The notes beneath the pieces were generated by a model. That model made no database searches. It saw nothing but the letters and a program-made list of their open reading frames with translations, and was not told the origin of the DNA. Below are positions 1 through 9,629 of a stretch of 64,000 nt of DNA, piece by piece. How positions within the stretch are numbered: position 1 is the stretch's first letter; each line of letters opens with the position of its first letter. Location: NCBI RefSeq assembly GCF_013184985.2, contig NZ_CP063418.1, positions 1,860,001 through 1,924,000 of the forward strand, in the 5' to 3' direction. The translations under genes were made by a program, and so were the position numbers. The DNA comes from Actinomyces faecalis. GTDB lineage: Bacteria > Actinomycetota > Actinomycetes > Actinomycetales > Actinomycetaceae.

Positions 1-1334
1 AGGTTCCCCGTCAGGAGGTCGAAGCACGCACGGCGGCGCTGCACGGCGAGAACCTGTACTCCATCATCTACACCTCCGGTACCACGGGCCGACCCAAAGG
101 CGTGGAGCTGACGCACAGGAGCGCGGCCGGGCTGGCGTGGAACGGCGTGCGCTGGATGCCCGACCTGCTGTGGACCGCCTCCGCCCGTCTCCTGCTCTTC
201 CTGCCGCTGGCCCACGCCTATGCGCGATTCCTCCAGCTGCTGGCCATCGGCGGCCAGGGGGTGCTCGGCCATACCCCCGATGCCAAGACCCTCCTGCCGG
301 ACCTGCAGGGCTTTGCCCCCACCTACGTGCTGGCAGTGCCGCGCGTCATGGAGAAGATCTACAACGCCGCTGACGCTAAGGCTGGATCGGGGGCAAAGCT
401 CAAGACCTTCCGCTGGGCCGCTAAGGTGGCCATCTCCTACTCCCGTGCCCTGGACACCGAGGCCGGTCCCTCTCCTGTCCTCAAAGCAGCCCACGCGCTG
501 GCCGATCGCCTGGTCTACCACCAGCTGCGAGCGCTGCTGGGGCCCAACGCCCGTTACGCGATCTCTGGCGGCGGCCCGCTCGGCGATCGCCTGGGGCACT
601 TTTACCGCGGGATCGGCCTGGTCATCCTTGAGGGCTACGGCCTGACCGAGACCATCGGTCCGGCCACGGTCAACCTCGACTCGCGCAACAAGATCGGCAC
701 CGTCGGCCCACCCGTGCCGGGGATGCACATCCGCGTGGCCGATGACGGCGAGCTGCAGGTGCGCGGGCTGTCGGTCTTCCCCCGCTACCACCACAACCCC
801 ACCGCCGACGCCGAGGCCTTCACCCCCGACGGATGGTTCCGCACCGGGGACATCGGCTCGATCGACTCCGACGGCTGGGTCCGGATCACCGGGCGCCGTA
901 AGGAGCTCATCGTCACCGCCGGAGGCAAGAACGTCGCCCCCTCGATCCTGGAGGACCGTCTGCGCGGGCACCCACTGGTCAGCCAGGTCCTCGTGCTCGG
1001 CGACGGCGAACCCTTCATCTCGGCCCTCATCACCCTCGATGCCGAGATGCTGCCGCAGTGGCTGAGGAACCACGGCCTGCCGGAGATGGACGTCGTTAAC
1101 GCCGCCACGAACCCCGAGGTCCTGGCGGCCCTGGACCGTGCCGTGGCCCGCACCAACCGTGCGGTCTCACGCGCCGAGTCGATCCGTACCTACCGGGTCC
1201 TCACCACGGACTTCACGGAGGCCAACGGGCTACTCACCCCCTCGCTCAAGGTCAAGCGCGCAGCCGTCATGACAGCGCACGCCGACGTCGTCGCGGACAT
1301 CTACTCCACAACCAAGAAGGGCCCTCAGGACTAG
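1..1334 (+). CDS. Long-chain acyl-CoA synthetase (AMP-binding), 5' end outside window
   Basis: ATP-dependent activation of fatty acids to acyl-AMP and then acyl-CoA (ANL superfamily, FadD15-like). The frame is open from the first bases, so the N-terminus lies upstream of the window. Visible landmarks in order are the P-loop YTSGTTGRPKG (about nt 69-101), LLFLPLAHAYARF, an EGYGLTETIG motif, GWFRTGDIG, and the hinge/C-terminal segment RRKELIVTAGGKNVAPS carrying the family lysine. The next gene is a close paralogue in the same orientation, with about 150 bp and a hairpin between them. Substrate chain length cannot be read from sequence. Confidence 0.93.
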   Translation, partial: VPRQEVEARTAALHGENLYSIIYTSGTTGRPKGVELTHRSAAGLAWNGVRWMPDLLWTASARLLLFLPLAHAYARFLQLLAIGGQGVLGHTPDAKTLLPDLQGFAPTYVLAVPRVMEKIYNAADAKAGSGAKLKTFRWAAKVAISYSRALDTEAGPSPVLKAAHALADRLVYHQLRALLGPNARYAISGGGPLGDRLGHFYRGIGLVILEGYGLTETIGPATVNLDSRNKIGTVGPPVPGMHIRVADDGELQVRGLSVFPRYHHNPTADAEAFTPDGWFRTGDIGSIDSDGWVRITGRRKELIVTAGGKNVAPSILEDRLRGHPLVSQVLVLGDGEPFISALITLDAEMLPQWLRNHGLPEMDVVNAATNPEVLAALDRAVARTNRAVSRAESIRTYRVLTTDFTEANGLLTPSLKVKRAAVMTAHADVVADIYSTTKKGPQD

Positions 1335-1398
1335 GAGCACCTCCTCAGCACTCCTCCCCCTCCGGGGCGACGGCGGTGCTCGCCACCGCGCGAGTCCC

Positions 1399-1431
1399 GC
1401 CGTCGTCCTGTGGTTTCCACAAGACGACGGC
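1399..1431. terminator. Hairpin between the two acyl-CoA synthetase genes
   Basis: Arms of 15 bp (1399-1413 and 1417-1431) with one mismatch and a TTT loop. The outer stem carries GCCGTCGTC, the motif that recurs in other intergenic hairpins here. There is no U-tract. It lies 65 bp after the first stop codon, so termination is the simplest reading. Confidence 0.55.
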
Positions 1432-1489
1432 TCCAACACTGACACTGTCAGCAGGTCGGCGCAGGCTGACGACGGTCCACACTGGCCGC

Positions 1490-3403
1490 ATGAGCCTTGA
1501 TGCCTCCTCCGTCACCCCCGGCCAGACCACGAGGGCCCGCGAGTACTCCACCGCCCTGACGACCCCGGTCCACGCTGGCATGACCACGCCCTGGGCCCTG
1601 GCCGAGCGCGTGCGCCGCAACCCAGACGGCGCCCTCATCGCGCGCAAGTCCTCAGTCGGCGGGCGCTGGCGGGACATGCCGGCACGCTCCTTCCGCGCCC
1701 ACGTGCGCGAGGTAGCGGCCGGCCTGGTCGCCCAGGGGATGCAGGCCGGGGACGCCGTCGCCATCATGGCTCACACGTCCTACGAGTGGACCTTGCTGGA
1801 CTTCGCTATCTGGGAGGCCGGCTGCGTCGTCGTCCCCGTCTACGAGACCTCCTCCGCCGAGCAGACCTCCTGGATCCTCACTGACGCCTCAGTACGTCTC
1901 ATCGTCGTCGAGGACGAGGCGATGGAGGCCGTGGTGGTCTCGCTCAAGGCCCAGGACCCCGCGCTGGCCGACCTCCAGGTCCTCTGCCTGGCCAAGGAGG
2001 CGGTCACCGAGCTCATCGCCGCCGGTAAGGACGTGGACCACTGCACCCTGGACGAGCGCACCGCGGCGCTCACCAGCCAGTCCCTGGCCACGATCGTCTA
2101 CACCTCGGGCACCACCGGACGCCCCAAGGGCGCCGAGCTCACCCACGGCAACCTGGTCCACCTCTCGCTGAGCACCTGCCACTACGTCCCTGAGGTCCTC
2201 GGCGGCACCGAGGTACGCACGCTGCTCTTCCTACCGCTGGCCCATGTCCTGGCCCGCTTCGTCGAGGTCACGATCGTATGCTCCGAGCACGGCGTGGTGG
2301 GCCACTCCCCAGACGTGAAGAACCTCGTGACCGACCTAGGTCTGTTCCGCCCCACCTTCGTCCTGGCGGTGCCACGCGTCTTTGAGAAGATCTACAACGC
2401 CGCCGACGCCCGGGCCACGGGAGCCAGGCAGAAGGTCTTCCGCATGGCCGCCAAGACCGCCATCGCCTACTCCCGGGCCCTGGACACCCCAGCCGGGCCG
2501 TCCCGTGCCCTGCGCGCCCAGCGAGCGACCTTCGACAAGCTCGTCTTCTCCACCCTGCGGTCCTTGCTGGGCGGGCGCGTCACCCACGTCATCTCCGGTG
2601 GCGGTCCTCTGGGCGAGCGCCTCGGTCACTTCTACCGCGGAGCCGGGGTGACGGTGCTGGAGGGCTACGGCCTGACCGAGACCGCGGCACCGTGCTCGGT
2701 CAACCTGCCCGGCGCCACCCGCATCGGTTCGGTCGGCCTGCCGCTTCCTGGCACCGCCATCAGGCTGGCCGACGACGGAGAGATCCTGGTCCGCGGCATC
2801 GGGGTCTTCCGTGGTTACCACAACAACCCGCAGGCCACGGCCGAGTGCTTCATGGCCGACGGCGCCGACGAGGCCTCCGCGCCCAACGAGCAGGAGCACC
2901 GCTGGCTCCGCACCGGGGACGTCGGCTCCTTCGACGAGGGCGGGTTCCTGCGCATCACAGGCCGCAAGAAGGAGATCATCGTGACCGCTGGCGGCAAGAA
3001 CGTCGCTCCCGCGGTCCTGGAGGACCGTCTGCGCGGCCACCCGCTGGTCAGCCAGGTGCTCGTCGTCGGGGACAACCGGCCTTGTATCGGCGCGCTGGTC
3101 ACACTGGACGCCGAGATGCTGCCGCTGTGGCTGTCCAGCCACGGGATCGAGGACATGGACCCTGTCGACGCCGCCAAGGACCCCCGCGTGCGGGCGGCGC
3201 TAGAGCGTGCCGTCACCCGTGCCAACGAGACGGTCTCACGGGCAGAGTCGATCCGGACCTTCACGGTGCTCCCTACCGACTTCACGATCGCCAACGGCCT
3301 GCTCACCCCCTCGCTCAAGGTGCGACGGGCTGAGACCATCGCCCGTTACGCCAGTGAGATCGACGCGCTGTACGCCAAGGTACCGGCCCGCCCTCAGGCC
3401 TAG
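1490..3403 (+). CDS. Long-chain acyl-CoA synthetase (second tandem copy)
   Basis: 637-residue ANL-superfamily acyl-CoA synthetase. Motifs: YTSGTTGRPKGAELTHGN (AMP-binding P-loop), LLFLPLAHVLARF, LAVPRVFEKIYNAADA, GGGPLGERLGHFYRG, EGYGLTETAA, WLRTGDVGSFDEGG and KKEIIVTAGGKNVAPA. ATG 1490 (MSLDASS) is preferred over the in-frame ATG 1376, because 1376 would place a hairpin and low-complexity sequence inside the protein. It is very similar to the upstream partial gene throughout the shared part, so the pair is a tandem duplication. It carries a short insertion (DEASAPNEQEHRW) before the TGD motif that the first copy lacks. It ends convergently against the chorismate mutase gene. Confidence 0.93.
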   Translation: MSLDASSVTPGQTTRAREYSTALTTPVHAGMTTPWALAERVRRNPDGALIARKSSVGGRWRDMPARSFRAHVREVAAGLVAQGMQAGDAVAIMAHTSYEWTLLDFAIWEAGCVVVPVYETSSAEQTSWILTDASVRLIVVEDEAMEAVVVSLKAQDPALADLQVLCLAKEAVTELIAAGKDVDHCTLDERTAALTSQSLATIVYTSGTTGRPKGAELTHGNLVHLSLSTCHYVPEVLGGTEVRTLLFLPLAHVLARFVEVTIVCSEHGVVGHSPDVKNLVTDLGLFRPTFVLAVPRVFEKIYNAADARATGARQKVFRMAAKTAIAYSRALDTPAGPSRALRAQRATFDKLVFSTLRSLLGGRVTHVISGGGPLGERLGHFYRGAGVTVLEGYGLTETAAPCSVNLPGATRIGSVGLPLPGTAIRLADDGEILVRGIGVFRGYHNNPQATAECFMADGADEASAPNEQEHRWLRTGDVGSFDEGGFLRITGRKKEIIVTAGGKNVAPAVLEDRLRGHPLVSQVLVVGDNRPCIGALVTLDAEMLPLWLSSHGIEDMDPVDAAKDPRVRAALERAVTRANETVSRAESIRTFTVLPTDFTIANGLLTPSLKVRRAETIARYASEIDALYAKVPARPQA

Positions 3404-3409
3404 GGCTGG

Positions 3410-3422
3410 GGGGCATCGCCCC
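3410..3422. terminator. Possible short hairpin between convergent genes
   Basis: GGGGC-ATC-GCCCC between the acyl-CoA synthetase (+) and chorismate mutase (-) stops. The stem is only 5 bp, extendable with bulges, so this is a weak terminator candidate. Confidence 0.3.
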
Positions 3423-3431
3423 TGGCCCGTC

Positions 3432-3776
3432 TCAGGCGCCGGCCTGCTCGGTACGGATCGCCTCGTGGTGGCGGATCACTTCCTCGACGATGAAGGCGAA
3501 GAACTTCTCCGCGAAGACCGGGTCAAGTCCTGAGTCCTCAGCCAGGGCCCGCAGCCGGGCCACCTGCCGGTCCTCGCGCGCCGGGTCCGAGGCGGGCAGG
3601 TTGAGACGGGCCTTGAGCAGCCCGACCTGCTGGGTGCAACGAAAACGCTCAGCCAGCAGGTGCACCAGCGCCGCGTCCAGGTTGTCGATCGTGGCCCGGT
3701 AGCCCGCCAGCTCCGGCGGAACACCCGGCTGCGAGGCCTCGACGGCCTCGGTCCGCGGTCCTGGTGCCCCGCTCAT
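3432..3776 (-). CDS. Chorismate mutase, AroQ type
   Basis: A 114-residue all-helical AroQ-fold protein, predicted to convert chorismate to prephenate for Phe/Tyr synthesis. Seen: R27 in [22 protein letters not shown]49/K55 in [20 protein letters not shown], and the last helix [21 protein letters not shown]. Its ATG overlaps the clpX stop by 4 bp (ATGA), so it is probably translationally coupled to clpX, an unusual functional pairing. The N-terminal 20 residues are low-complexity and not part of the domain. Confidence 0.88.
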   Translation of the reverse strand: MSGAPGPRTEAVEASQPGVPPELAGYRATIDNLDAALVHLLAERFRCTQQVGLLKARLNLPASDPAREDRQVARLRALAEDSGLDPVFAEKFFAFIVEEVIRHHEAIRTEQAGA

Positions 3777-5065
3777 GCCGTCCGGCTCCGACCGCTGCGG
3801 CTGGTGGCGCTCAGCGTGCCTGAGCCCGCCTCGTAGCGCGGCCTGGCCGTGCCGCGCACGGCGTCGGCGTCGACGACGACGCGCCCGACCTCCGGCATCG
3901 AGGGCACCTCGAACATGGCGTCCCCCAGCACCTCCTCGACGATCGAGGTCAGACCGCGAGCACCGGTCTTGCGAGCCAGGGCCAGCTCGGCCACCGCCTC
4001 AACGGCCTCGTCGGTCATGACCAGCTCGACGCCGTCGAGGCTGAAGAGGTACTTGTACTGGGAGACCAGGGCGTTCCTCGGCTCGGTCATGACCCGCACC
4101 AGCTCGCTGACGCCGAGGTCCTGGACGGTGGCGATCACCGGCAGACGGCCGATGAACTCAGGGATGAGCCCGAACTTGTGCAGGTCCTCCGGCCGCACCC
4201 TGGTGGTGAAGACGTCCTCGGTCACCTCGCTCAGCGTGCCCCCGAAGCCGAGCGTCGTGGCCCCGGACTCCTTGCGCTGGCGCTGGCGCACGATGTCCTC
4301 GATGCCGGCGAAGGCGCCGGCCGCGATGAACAGGATGTTGGTGGTGTCGATCTCCAGGAACTCCTGGTGGGGGTGCTTGCGGCCACCGCCCGGCGGCACA
4401 GAGGCGGTGGTGCCCTCGATGATCTTGAGCAGGGCCTGCTGCACGCCCTCGCCGGAGACGTCACGGGTGATCGAGGGGTTCTCCGCCTTGCGACCGATCT
4501 TGTCGATCTCGTCGATGTAGATGATGCCCTTCTCCGCGCGCTTGACGTCACCGTCCGCGGCCTGGATGAGCTTGAGCAGGATGTTCTCCACGTCCTCACC
4601 CACGTAGCCGGCCTCGGTCAGGGCCGTGGCGTCGACGATGGCGAAGGGGACGTCGAGCAGCCGCGCCAGGGTACGGGCCAGGTGGGTCTTGCCGGTGCCG
4701 GTGGGCCCCAGCAGCAGGATGTTGGACTTGCCCAGCTCCAGGCCGTCGCCCTCAGCCACCGCACGCTCACGCACCTGGACGCGCTTGTAGTGGTTGTAGA
4801 CAGCCACGCTCATGGCGCGCTTAGCGCTGTCCTGACCGATGACGTACTCGTTGAGGAAGTCGTAGATCTCCTGGGGCTTGGGCAGCTCCAGCGGGACGCC
4901 CGCGCCGGACTCGGCCAGCTCCTCGTCGACGATCTCGTTGCACAGCTCGATGCACTCGTCGCAGATGTAGACCCCAGGGCCCGCGATAAGCTTCCTGACC
5001 TGCTTCTGGCTCTTGCCACAGAAGGAGCACTTGAGAAGGTCGACGCTCTCAGCGCTTCGTGCCAC
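3773..5065 (-). CDS. clpX: ATP-dependent Clp protease ATP-binding subunit ClpX
   Basis: 430-residue AAA+ unfoldase that feeds substrates to ClpP. N-terminal zinc-binding domain with Cys13, Cys16, Cys35 and Cys38 (CSFC...CDEC), Walker A GPTGTGKT (about 120-127), Walker [11 protein letters not shown], an IGF-type loop in the segment near GFGGTLSE, and the sensor region EFIGRLPV. Start is GTG 5065, with AGGGA just upstream. It lies downstream of clpP1-clpP2 on the same strand, separated by a strong hairpin that may tune its transcription. Confidence 0.98.
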   Translation of the reverse strand: MARSAESVDLLKCSFCGKSQKQVRKLIAGPGVYICDECIELCNEIVDEELAESGAGVPLELPKPQEIYDFLNEYVIGQDSAKRAMSVAVYNHYKRVQVRERAVAEGDGLELGKSNILLLGPTGTGKTHLARTLARLLDVPFAIVDATALTEAGYVGEDVENILLKLIQAADGDVKRAEKGIIYIDEIDKIGRKAENPSITRDVSGEGVQQALLKIIEGTTASVPPGGGRKHPHQEFLEIDTTNILFIAAGAFAGIEDIVRQRQRKESGATTLGFGGTLSEVTEDVFTTRVRPEDLHKFGLIPEFIGRLPVIATVQDLGVSELVRVMTEPRNALVSQYKYLFSLDGVELVMTDEAVEAVAELALARKTGARGLTSIVEEVLGDAMFEVPSMPEVGRVVVDADAVRGTARPRYEAGSGTLSATSRSGRSRTA

Positions 5066-5151
5066 CTGGTTCCCTCCTGGTTCCTCCGCCCCGCCAGCAG
5101 CGGGGCCTTCCTCAGCCTACGGTGCCCGGTCAGGGCTTTCACCAGGACGCG

Positions 5152-5194
5152 CCGGGGCCCGAGGGCGCAAGGCTGCTGCGCCGTCGGGCCCCGG
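5152..5194 (-). terminator. GC-rich hairpin between clpP2 and clpX
   Basis: 17-bp arms (5152-5168 and 5178-5194) with one mismatch and a 9-nt loop, in the 151-bp clpP2-clpX gap. It could terminate or attenuate read-through from clpP1P2 into clpX. No U-tract follows on the minus strand. Confidence 0.5.
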
Positions 5195-5216
5195 TGACCA
5201 CGGTCCTAGTGCCTGC

Positions 5217-5912
5217 TCACGCCGAGTGCGGCGAGCGAGGGGTCTTGCGCGAGGTGAGGACCTGGTCCACCATGCCGTACTCCAGGGCCGCCTGAGCGGT
5301 GAGGATCTTGTCACGCTCCAGGTCGGCGTGGACCTTCTCCACGCTCTGGCCGGTGTGCGCGGCCAGGGTCTCCTCAAGCCATGTACGCATGCGGTCCAGC
5401 TCGTTGGCGACGATCTCGATGTCCGAGGCCTGGCCCTGCATACCCTCCATCGCTGGCTGGTGGATGAGGATGCGGGCGTTGGGCAGCGCCAGGCGCTTGC
5501 CCTCGCTCCCGGCAGCCAGCAGCACCGCGGCCGCGGAGGCAGCCTGCCCCAGGCAGACGGTCTGGATCTGCGGCTTGACGTACTGCATCGTGTCGTAGAT
5601 GGCCGTCAGCGCCGTGAAGGAGCCACCGGGGCTGTTGATGTACATCGTGATCAGGCCGTCAGGGTCCTGGGACTCCAGGACGAGGAGCTGGGCCATGACG
5701 TCGTCGGCGGAGGCGTCGTCTACCTGCACGCCGAGGAAGACGATCCGGTCCTCGAACAGCTTGGAGTAGGCGTCCTGACGCTTGAAGCCGTAGGCCGTGC
5801 GCTCCTCGAACTGCGGCATCACGTAGCGCGAGGTCGGCATGGCGGCCGGGTTGACCCCGGCGGCCTGGACCTGGCGCTCCACGGCGTCAAAGTAGGGGCG
5901 AGAGCTCGTCAT
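5217..5912 (-). CDS. clpP2: ATP-dependent Clp protease proteolytic subunit (second copy)
   Basis: 231-residue serine peptidase of family S14. Catalytic Ser in [16 protein letters not shown] and His in LIHQPAMEG, with the [24 protein letters not shown] strand-turn motif and a C-terminal [20 protein letters not shown] that supplies the Asp. ATG 5912 (MTSSRPYFD) lies 1 nt after the clpP1 stop, so the two are one operon. Actinobacteria normally assemble mixed ClpP1P2 rings, and the tight pairing fits that. The longer in-frame extension to 6011 overlaps clpP1 and is rejected. Confidence 0.96.
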   Translation of the reverse strand: MTSSRPYFDAVERQVQAAGVNPAAMPTSRYVMPQFEERTAYGFKRQDAYSKLFEDRIVFLGVQVDDASADDVMAQLLVLESQDPDGLITMYINSPGGSFTALTAIYDTMQYVKPQIQTVCLGQAASAAAVLLAAGSEGKRLALPNARILIHQPAMEGMQGQASDIEIVANELDRMRTWLEETLAAHTGQSVEKVHADLERDKILTAQAALEYGMVDQVLTSRKTPRSPHSA

Positions 5913-5913
5913 G

Positions 5914-6531
5914 TCAGTTCTCTCCGTTCTGCTGGATCTCGCGCGAGGAGGAGATGATGTGGTCCACGAAGCCGTACTCCAGGGCCTCCTTGGCGGAGAA
6001 CCAGTGGTCACGGTCCGAGTCAGCGATGATCTCCTCCACGGTGTGGCCAGTGTTGGCCGCCGTGATCTGCGCCAGCTCGTGCTTCATCTTGATGATGAGG
6101 TCGGCGTTGATGCGGATGTCCGTGGCCGAGCCTCCCGCGCCGCCCGAGGGCTGGTGCATGAGGACGCGCGCGTGGGGGGTGATGTAGCGCTTGCCCTTGG
6201 CACCCGCCGAGAGCAGGTGCTGCCCCATCGAGGCGGCCATGCCGGTGGCCACGGTGACGACGTCAGGCTCGATAAGCTGCATCGTGTCGTAGATGGCCAT
6301 ACCGGCGGTGACAGAACCGCCGGGACTGTTGATGTACAGGTAGATGTCCCGCTCCGGGTCCTCGGCGGCCAGCAGCAGCATCTGGGCGCAGATGGCGTTG
6401 GCGTTGTCATCGCGCACCTCAGAGCCGAGCCAGATGATGCGCTCCTTGAGGAGCCGGTTGTAGATGGAGTCGGTCAGGCCGAGTCCGCCGCCGTGGGAGT
6501 CGGCAGCCATGGGCGCGATGTGATCGCTCAC
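5914..6531 (-). CDS. clpP1: ATP-dependent Clp protease proteolytic subunit (first copy)
   Basis: 205-residue S14 peptidase. Ser in [17 protein letters not shown], His in [11 protein letters not shown] and Asp in [23 protein letters not shown] 6531 is chosen because AGAGGA sits 6-7 nt upstream; ATG 6510 (MAADSHGGG) is the alternative. It is the first gene of clpP1-clpP2-clpX-chorismate mutase. Trigger factor lies further upstream on the same strand, the common tig-clpP-clpX order, but here a cupin gene and a dead permease are inserted between. Confidence 0.96.
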   Translation of the reverse strand: MSDHIAPMAADSHGGGLGLTDSIYNRLLKERIIWLGSEVRDDNANAICAQMLLLAAEDPERDIYLYINSPGGSVTAGMAIYDTMQLIEPDVVTVATGMAASMGQHLLSAGAKGKRYITPHARVLMHQPSGGAGGSATDIRINADLIIKMKHELAQITAANTGHTVEEIIADSDRDHWFSAKEALEYGFVDHIISSSREIQQNGEN

Positions 6532-6615
6532 GTCAGTCCTCTCGTGGTCGTTGATGCCAACGCTAACGCGCGACGACGGCGGCCCATGCCTCAGCCCCAC
6601 CCCATTTCGCTTTGG

Positions 6616-7090
6616 GCCTCACCCGAGGCTGTCACGGCGATCTCGTCCAAGACCGGAGTGCCTGAGCCTGTCCCAGGACGCGCACACCGGCTCACGCCAT
6701 TCCATCCTGCCGTGGTGGTGCGGGGTGTGGGACTAGTACTGGGCATCTGGGCCCTGGCCTCCTGCGGCAGCCCCGCGTACACCTTCCCCAGCCCGGCGGC
6801 AACCTGGCCAAGAGCCGTTGGTGGACCGTGCGCCGAGTGATCTGGCCCGCCGTCGGGCCCCCAGTGCTGGCAGCTGTGACAGTAGCGGTAGGCCAGTCGG
6901 TCCGCCTCCCGTCATGAGCGAGCTGCTGAGCACAACGACGGGGCCGGGTGCTGAGGTCCAGCAGGCCAGAACCAACCTGGAGACCGCCGACGTCTTCGCT
7001 CTGTCTGTCCTCATGGATGTCATGACGATGGCGCTAGAGCTGTGTCTCCTGGCGCCCGCACGCCGTCGTCTCTTACGCCCCTCGGTCTGA
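6616..7090 (+). pseudogene. Remnant of an ABC transporter permease (NitT/TauT-like)
   Basis: Three pieces in three frames read as parts of one permease. Frame 1 (about 6616-6840) has an N-terminal membrane segment, VGLVLGIWALASCG, followed by PAYTFPSPAATW. Frame 3 (6825-6914) has RRVIWPAVGPPVLAAVTVAV. Frame 2 (about 6900-7090) has MSELLSTTTGPG, NLETADVFALSVL and a C-terminal membrane segment ending in ARRRLLRP. The central transmembrane core, including the EAA loop, is missing. The assignment rests on recalled family resemblance of SsuC/TauC-like permeases. The region between clpP1 and the cupin gene holds no other gene I can support. Confidence 0.5.
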
Positions 7091-7230
7091 GGACCGGGGC
7101 GTGCAGCCCATTCCCGTCGGGGCGAGGGACACTGGAGCCCGTGAGCCCGGCGGCGCACCCTGCCGCCACGTGCCTTTGCCCACCGCCTCCTGGCGAGGGG
7201 CACAGATAGTTGTAGTGAAAGGAAAGCACC

Positions 7231-7581
7231 ATGCCCTCCACCCCGGTCTCACAGTCACTGTTCGCGCTGGGCCTGAGCCAGGCCCTGCCCGTCAGTGAGG
7301 AGGCCACGACCTCGCGCGTGGTGGTCAATAACGACTTCCTACGCACCGTCATCTTCACTTTTGATGCTGGGCAGCTACTGACTGAGCACGCCTCACCCAA
7401 GGCAGTAGTGGTGACGCTGTTGTCAGGTGAGATGGACTTCTCCCTGGCAGACCGCACCGAGCGGCTGGTGGCGGGCGACGTCGTCTACCTAGCACCTGGG
7501 GAGCGCCATGCGCTGACCGCCGTGACAGCCTGCCGCCTCCAGCTCGTCATGGTCGAGGTCGATGGCAACCGCGCGGCCTGA
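7231..7581 (+). CDS. Cupin-domain protein
   Basis: 116 residues forming a single small beta-barrel. The motif-2 region reads RLVAGDVVYLAPGERHALTAV, with the conserved G-D-x(n)-P-G-x-x-H pattern. Motif 1 is degenerate (TEHASPKAVVVTLLSGEMDFSL), with His but no full HxH set. AAAGGA lies upstream of ATG 7231. Substrate is unknown; it resembles stand-alone sugar- or metal-binding cupins. It is monocistronic, lying between a dead permease and a terminator shared with tig. Confidence 0.8.
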   Translation: MPSTPVSQSLFALGLSQALPVSEEATTSRVVVNNDFLRTVIFTFDAGQLLTEHASPKAVVVTLLSGEMDFSLADRTERLVAGDVVYLAPGERHALTAVTACRLQLVMVEVDGNRAA

Positions 7582-7594
7582 GGCGGGCAGAGGA

Positions 7595-7638
7595 ACGACG
7601 GCGGTGCGTCTCCACTGTAGGTGACGCACCGCCGTCGT
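7595..7638. terminator. Bidirectional terminator between cupin and tig
   Basis: Perfect 16-bp arms (7595-7610 and 7623-7638) with a 12-nt loop, between convergent genes. The outer stem is ACGACGGCGG. Confidence 0.8.
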
Positions 7639-7661
7639 CAGTGTCGCAGACCGGATGAGGC

Positions 7662-9041
7662 TCAGGCCTCCTCGGTCTCCTCCGCCTTGGCCTCCTCAGG
7701 CTTGTCCTCACCCTCGGCAGCGGCCTCAGACACCTGGTCCACCAGGTTCTGGGCGTCAAGCTCGTCAGAGCCAATGAACTCAGTCAGGTCCACGTCCTTG
7801 CCGTCTGAGTCCTTGACCGTGACCTGTCGCAGCCCCATGGCCAGGGACTTGTTGCGAGCGATCTCGGAGACGAAGGCCGGGATCTGGCCAGCCTGCTGGG
7901 CACCCTGCATGAACTGGCCGGGCTCCATACCGTACTGCTGGGCAGTCTGGATGAGGAACTCAATGAGCTCGTCCTGGGTCACGCCCACCTCAAGGCTCTC
8001 AGCCAGGACGTCCAGGATGATCTGGTCACGCACGCCGGTAGTGATGTCCTCACGGATCTCCTCAGCGTGCGGGTCGTCAGCGGCCTTGCCCTCAGCCTGC
8101 AAGTGCTGGGCGATCTCGTTGTCCACCAGACCCTCAGGCAGGTCGAACTCGATCTTCTCACGCAGCTGCTCCAGCAGGGCGTCACGGGCAGCCACAGCCT
8201 GGTCTCCAGCCTTGCGCTCGCTGGCCTGCTGACGCAGGTCCTCACGCAGCTCCTCAATGGTGTCGAACTCGGAGGCCATCTGGGCGAAGTCGTCATCAGC
8301 CTCGGGCAGCTCGCGCTGCTTGACGGCCTCAGCGGTGACGGTGACCTCGGCCTCCTCGCCCTCGTGGGGGCCGCCGGCCAGCGTGGTGGTGAAGGTGGCG
8401 GACTCGCCGGTCTTCAGGCCACGCAGGGCGGTGTCCAGACCCTTGAGCATGTTGCCCTTGCCGATCTCGTAGGACACGCCGGAGGCGGAGTCGACCTCCT
8501 CGTCGTCAATGACGGCCTTGAGGTCGATGGTGACGAAGTCACCGGTCTTCGCCTTGCGCTTGACAGACTTCAGCGAACCGAAACGGGCACGCAGGTTGTC
8601 CAGCTCGGTGTCCACGTCCTCGTCAGTGACCTCGACGGAGTCGACGGTGACCTCCAGCTCGCCCAGGTCCGGGAGCTCGATCTCGGGACGGACAGTGACC
8701 TCAGCGGTGAAGACCAGCTGGCCGCCCTGCTCACCAGTGACGTTGGGGAGCTCGGTGATCTCAATCTCAGGCTGGAGCATGGGGACGCGACCAGCCTCGG
8801 TCATCGCCTCACGGTAGAAGTCGCTCAGCTTGTTGTTGACGGCCTCCTGGATGACCGAGCCACGGCCCACGCGCTGGTCGATGACGCGGTTGGGGACGTG
8901 GCCGCGACGGAAGCCGGGGACCTGGATCTGAGAACCGATCTGCTTGTAGGCGTCGTCGAGGCTGGGCTTGAGCTCCTCGTAGGGGACCTCCACGGTCAGC
9001 TTGATGCGCGCGGGGTCAAGGTTCTCGACAGTGCTCTTCAC
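7662..9041 (-). CDS. tig: Trigger factor (ribosome-associated chaperone and peptidyl-prolyl isomerase)
   Basis: 459 residues in three parts: N-terminal ribosome-binding domain with the signature loop GFRRGHVPNRVID (about residues 43-55), FKBP-type PPIase domain from about residue 155 (GDFVTIDLKAVIDDEEVD ... GLKTGESATF), and a helical C-terminal chaperone arm ending in an acidic E/A-rich tail typical of actinobacteria. It binds nascent chains at the ribosome exit tunnel. It stands alone on the minus strand, with a terminator right after its stop. Confidence 0.97.
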   Translation of the reverse strand: MKSTVENLDPARIKLTVEVPYEELKPSLDDAYKQIGSQIQVPGFRRGHVPNRVIDQRVGRGSVIQEAVNNKLSDFYREAMTEAGRVPMLQPEIEITELPNVTGEQGGQLVFTAEVTVRPEIELPDLGELEVTVDSVEVTDEDVDTELDNLRARFGSLKSVKRKAKTGDFVTIDLKAVIDDEEVDSASGVSYEIGKGNMLKGLDTALRGLKTGESATFTTTLAGGPHEGEEAEVTVTAEAVKQRELPEADDDFAQMASEFDTIEELREDLRQQASERKAGDQAVAARDALLEQLREKIEFDLPEGLVDNEIAQHLQAEGKAADDPHAEEIREDITTGVRDQIILDVLAESLEVGVTQDELIEFLIQTAQQYGMEPGQFMQGAQQAGQIPAFVSEIARNKSLAMGLRQVTVKDSDGKDVDLTEFIGSDELDAQNLVDQVSEAAAEGEDKPEEAKAEETEEA

Positions 9042-9118
9042 GGGTGCTCCGGGTAGGTGCTAGCGGTACGCCAGGACGGACGTTCCTCCCGGCGGACGCC
9101 GGTGGCGTCAATCTGTGT

Positions 9119-9155
9119 CATCTTAAGGTACAGATGGGCTCTGACCCCAAATGAG
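9119..9155 (-). promoter_or_regulatory. Candidate promoter of tig
   Basis: On the minus strand a TTGGGG box is followed after about 18 nt by TTAAGAT, roughly 80 bp upstream of the tig ATG. Inferred by eye only. Confidence 0.3.
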
Positions 9156-9168
9156 GCTTGGCACATGA

Positions 9169-9459
9169 CTACGCCACAGGGACGCTGCGGCCGGAAACCA
9201 CCTGAGCAAGCACCGCCCGGGGAGCGTTCGCGACCTGCCTGACCGCAGCCGTGGTGCGCTCGTGGACCGAACGGGCCTCGCCGTCGTCGGCCCCGGTGAA
9301 GCGGATCGTCACGCGCGGCTCGCCGCGCACGACGTCAACCTGGAAGGACTCCAGGGTCGTGCTGGCCTCAACGGCCCGCCGTGCGGCCCGCTCGACGTCA
9401 AGCGGGCCGCGGCCGACGGCGAGGGCACCGATAGTCAGGATCGTGCGGTAAGAGGGCAT
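9169..9459 (-). CDS. Conserved hypothetical protein
   Basis: 96 residues from ATG 9459 (MPSYRTILTIGAL). The upstream in-frame extension to 9519 looks non-coding. The alternating pattern FQVDVVRGEPRVTIRFTGADDGEARSVHERTTAAVRQ suggests a small alpha/beta fold. There are no catalytic motifs or signal peptide. I do not recognise a function. It sits between tig and tRNA-Pro, outside the integrative element. Confidence 0.6.
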   Translation of the reverse strand: MPSYRTILTIGALAVGRGPLDVERAARRAVEASTTLESFQVDVVRGEPRVTIRFTGADDGEARSVHERTTAAVRQVANAPRAVLAQVVSGRSVPVA

Positions 9460-9629
9460 GGGCACACGGTACGGTGGGAAGTCTCCTGTCCCAAGACGGG
9501 GCACGCGCCTGTGCAGCACACCCGGACCTAAGAACGGCTCTCAGGATGAGGGGCTCGACCACCAGATTGGGCGGCCGCCTCACCTCAGGTACACTACCGT
9601 TGCTCCTCCGCCCCAGGGCGGTTGAGTCA

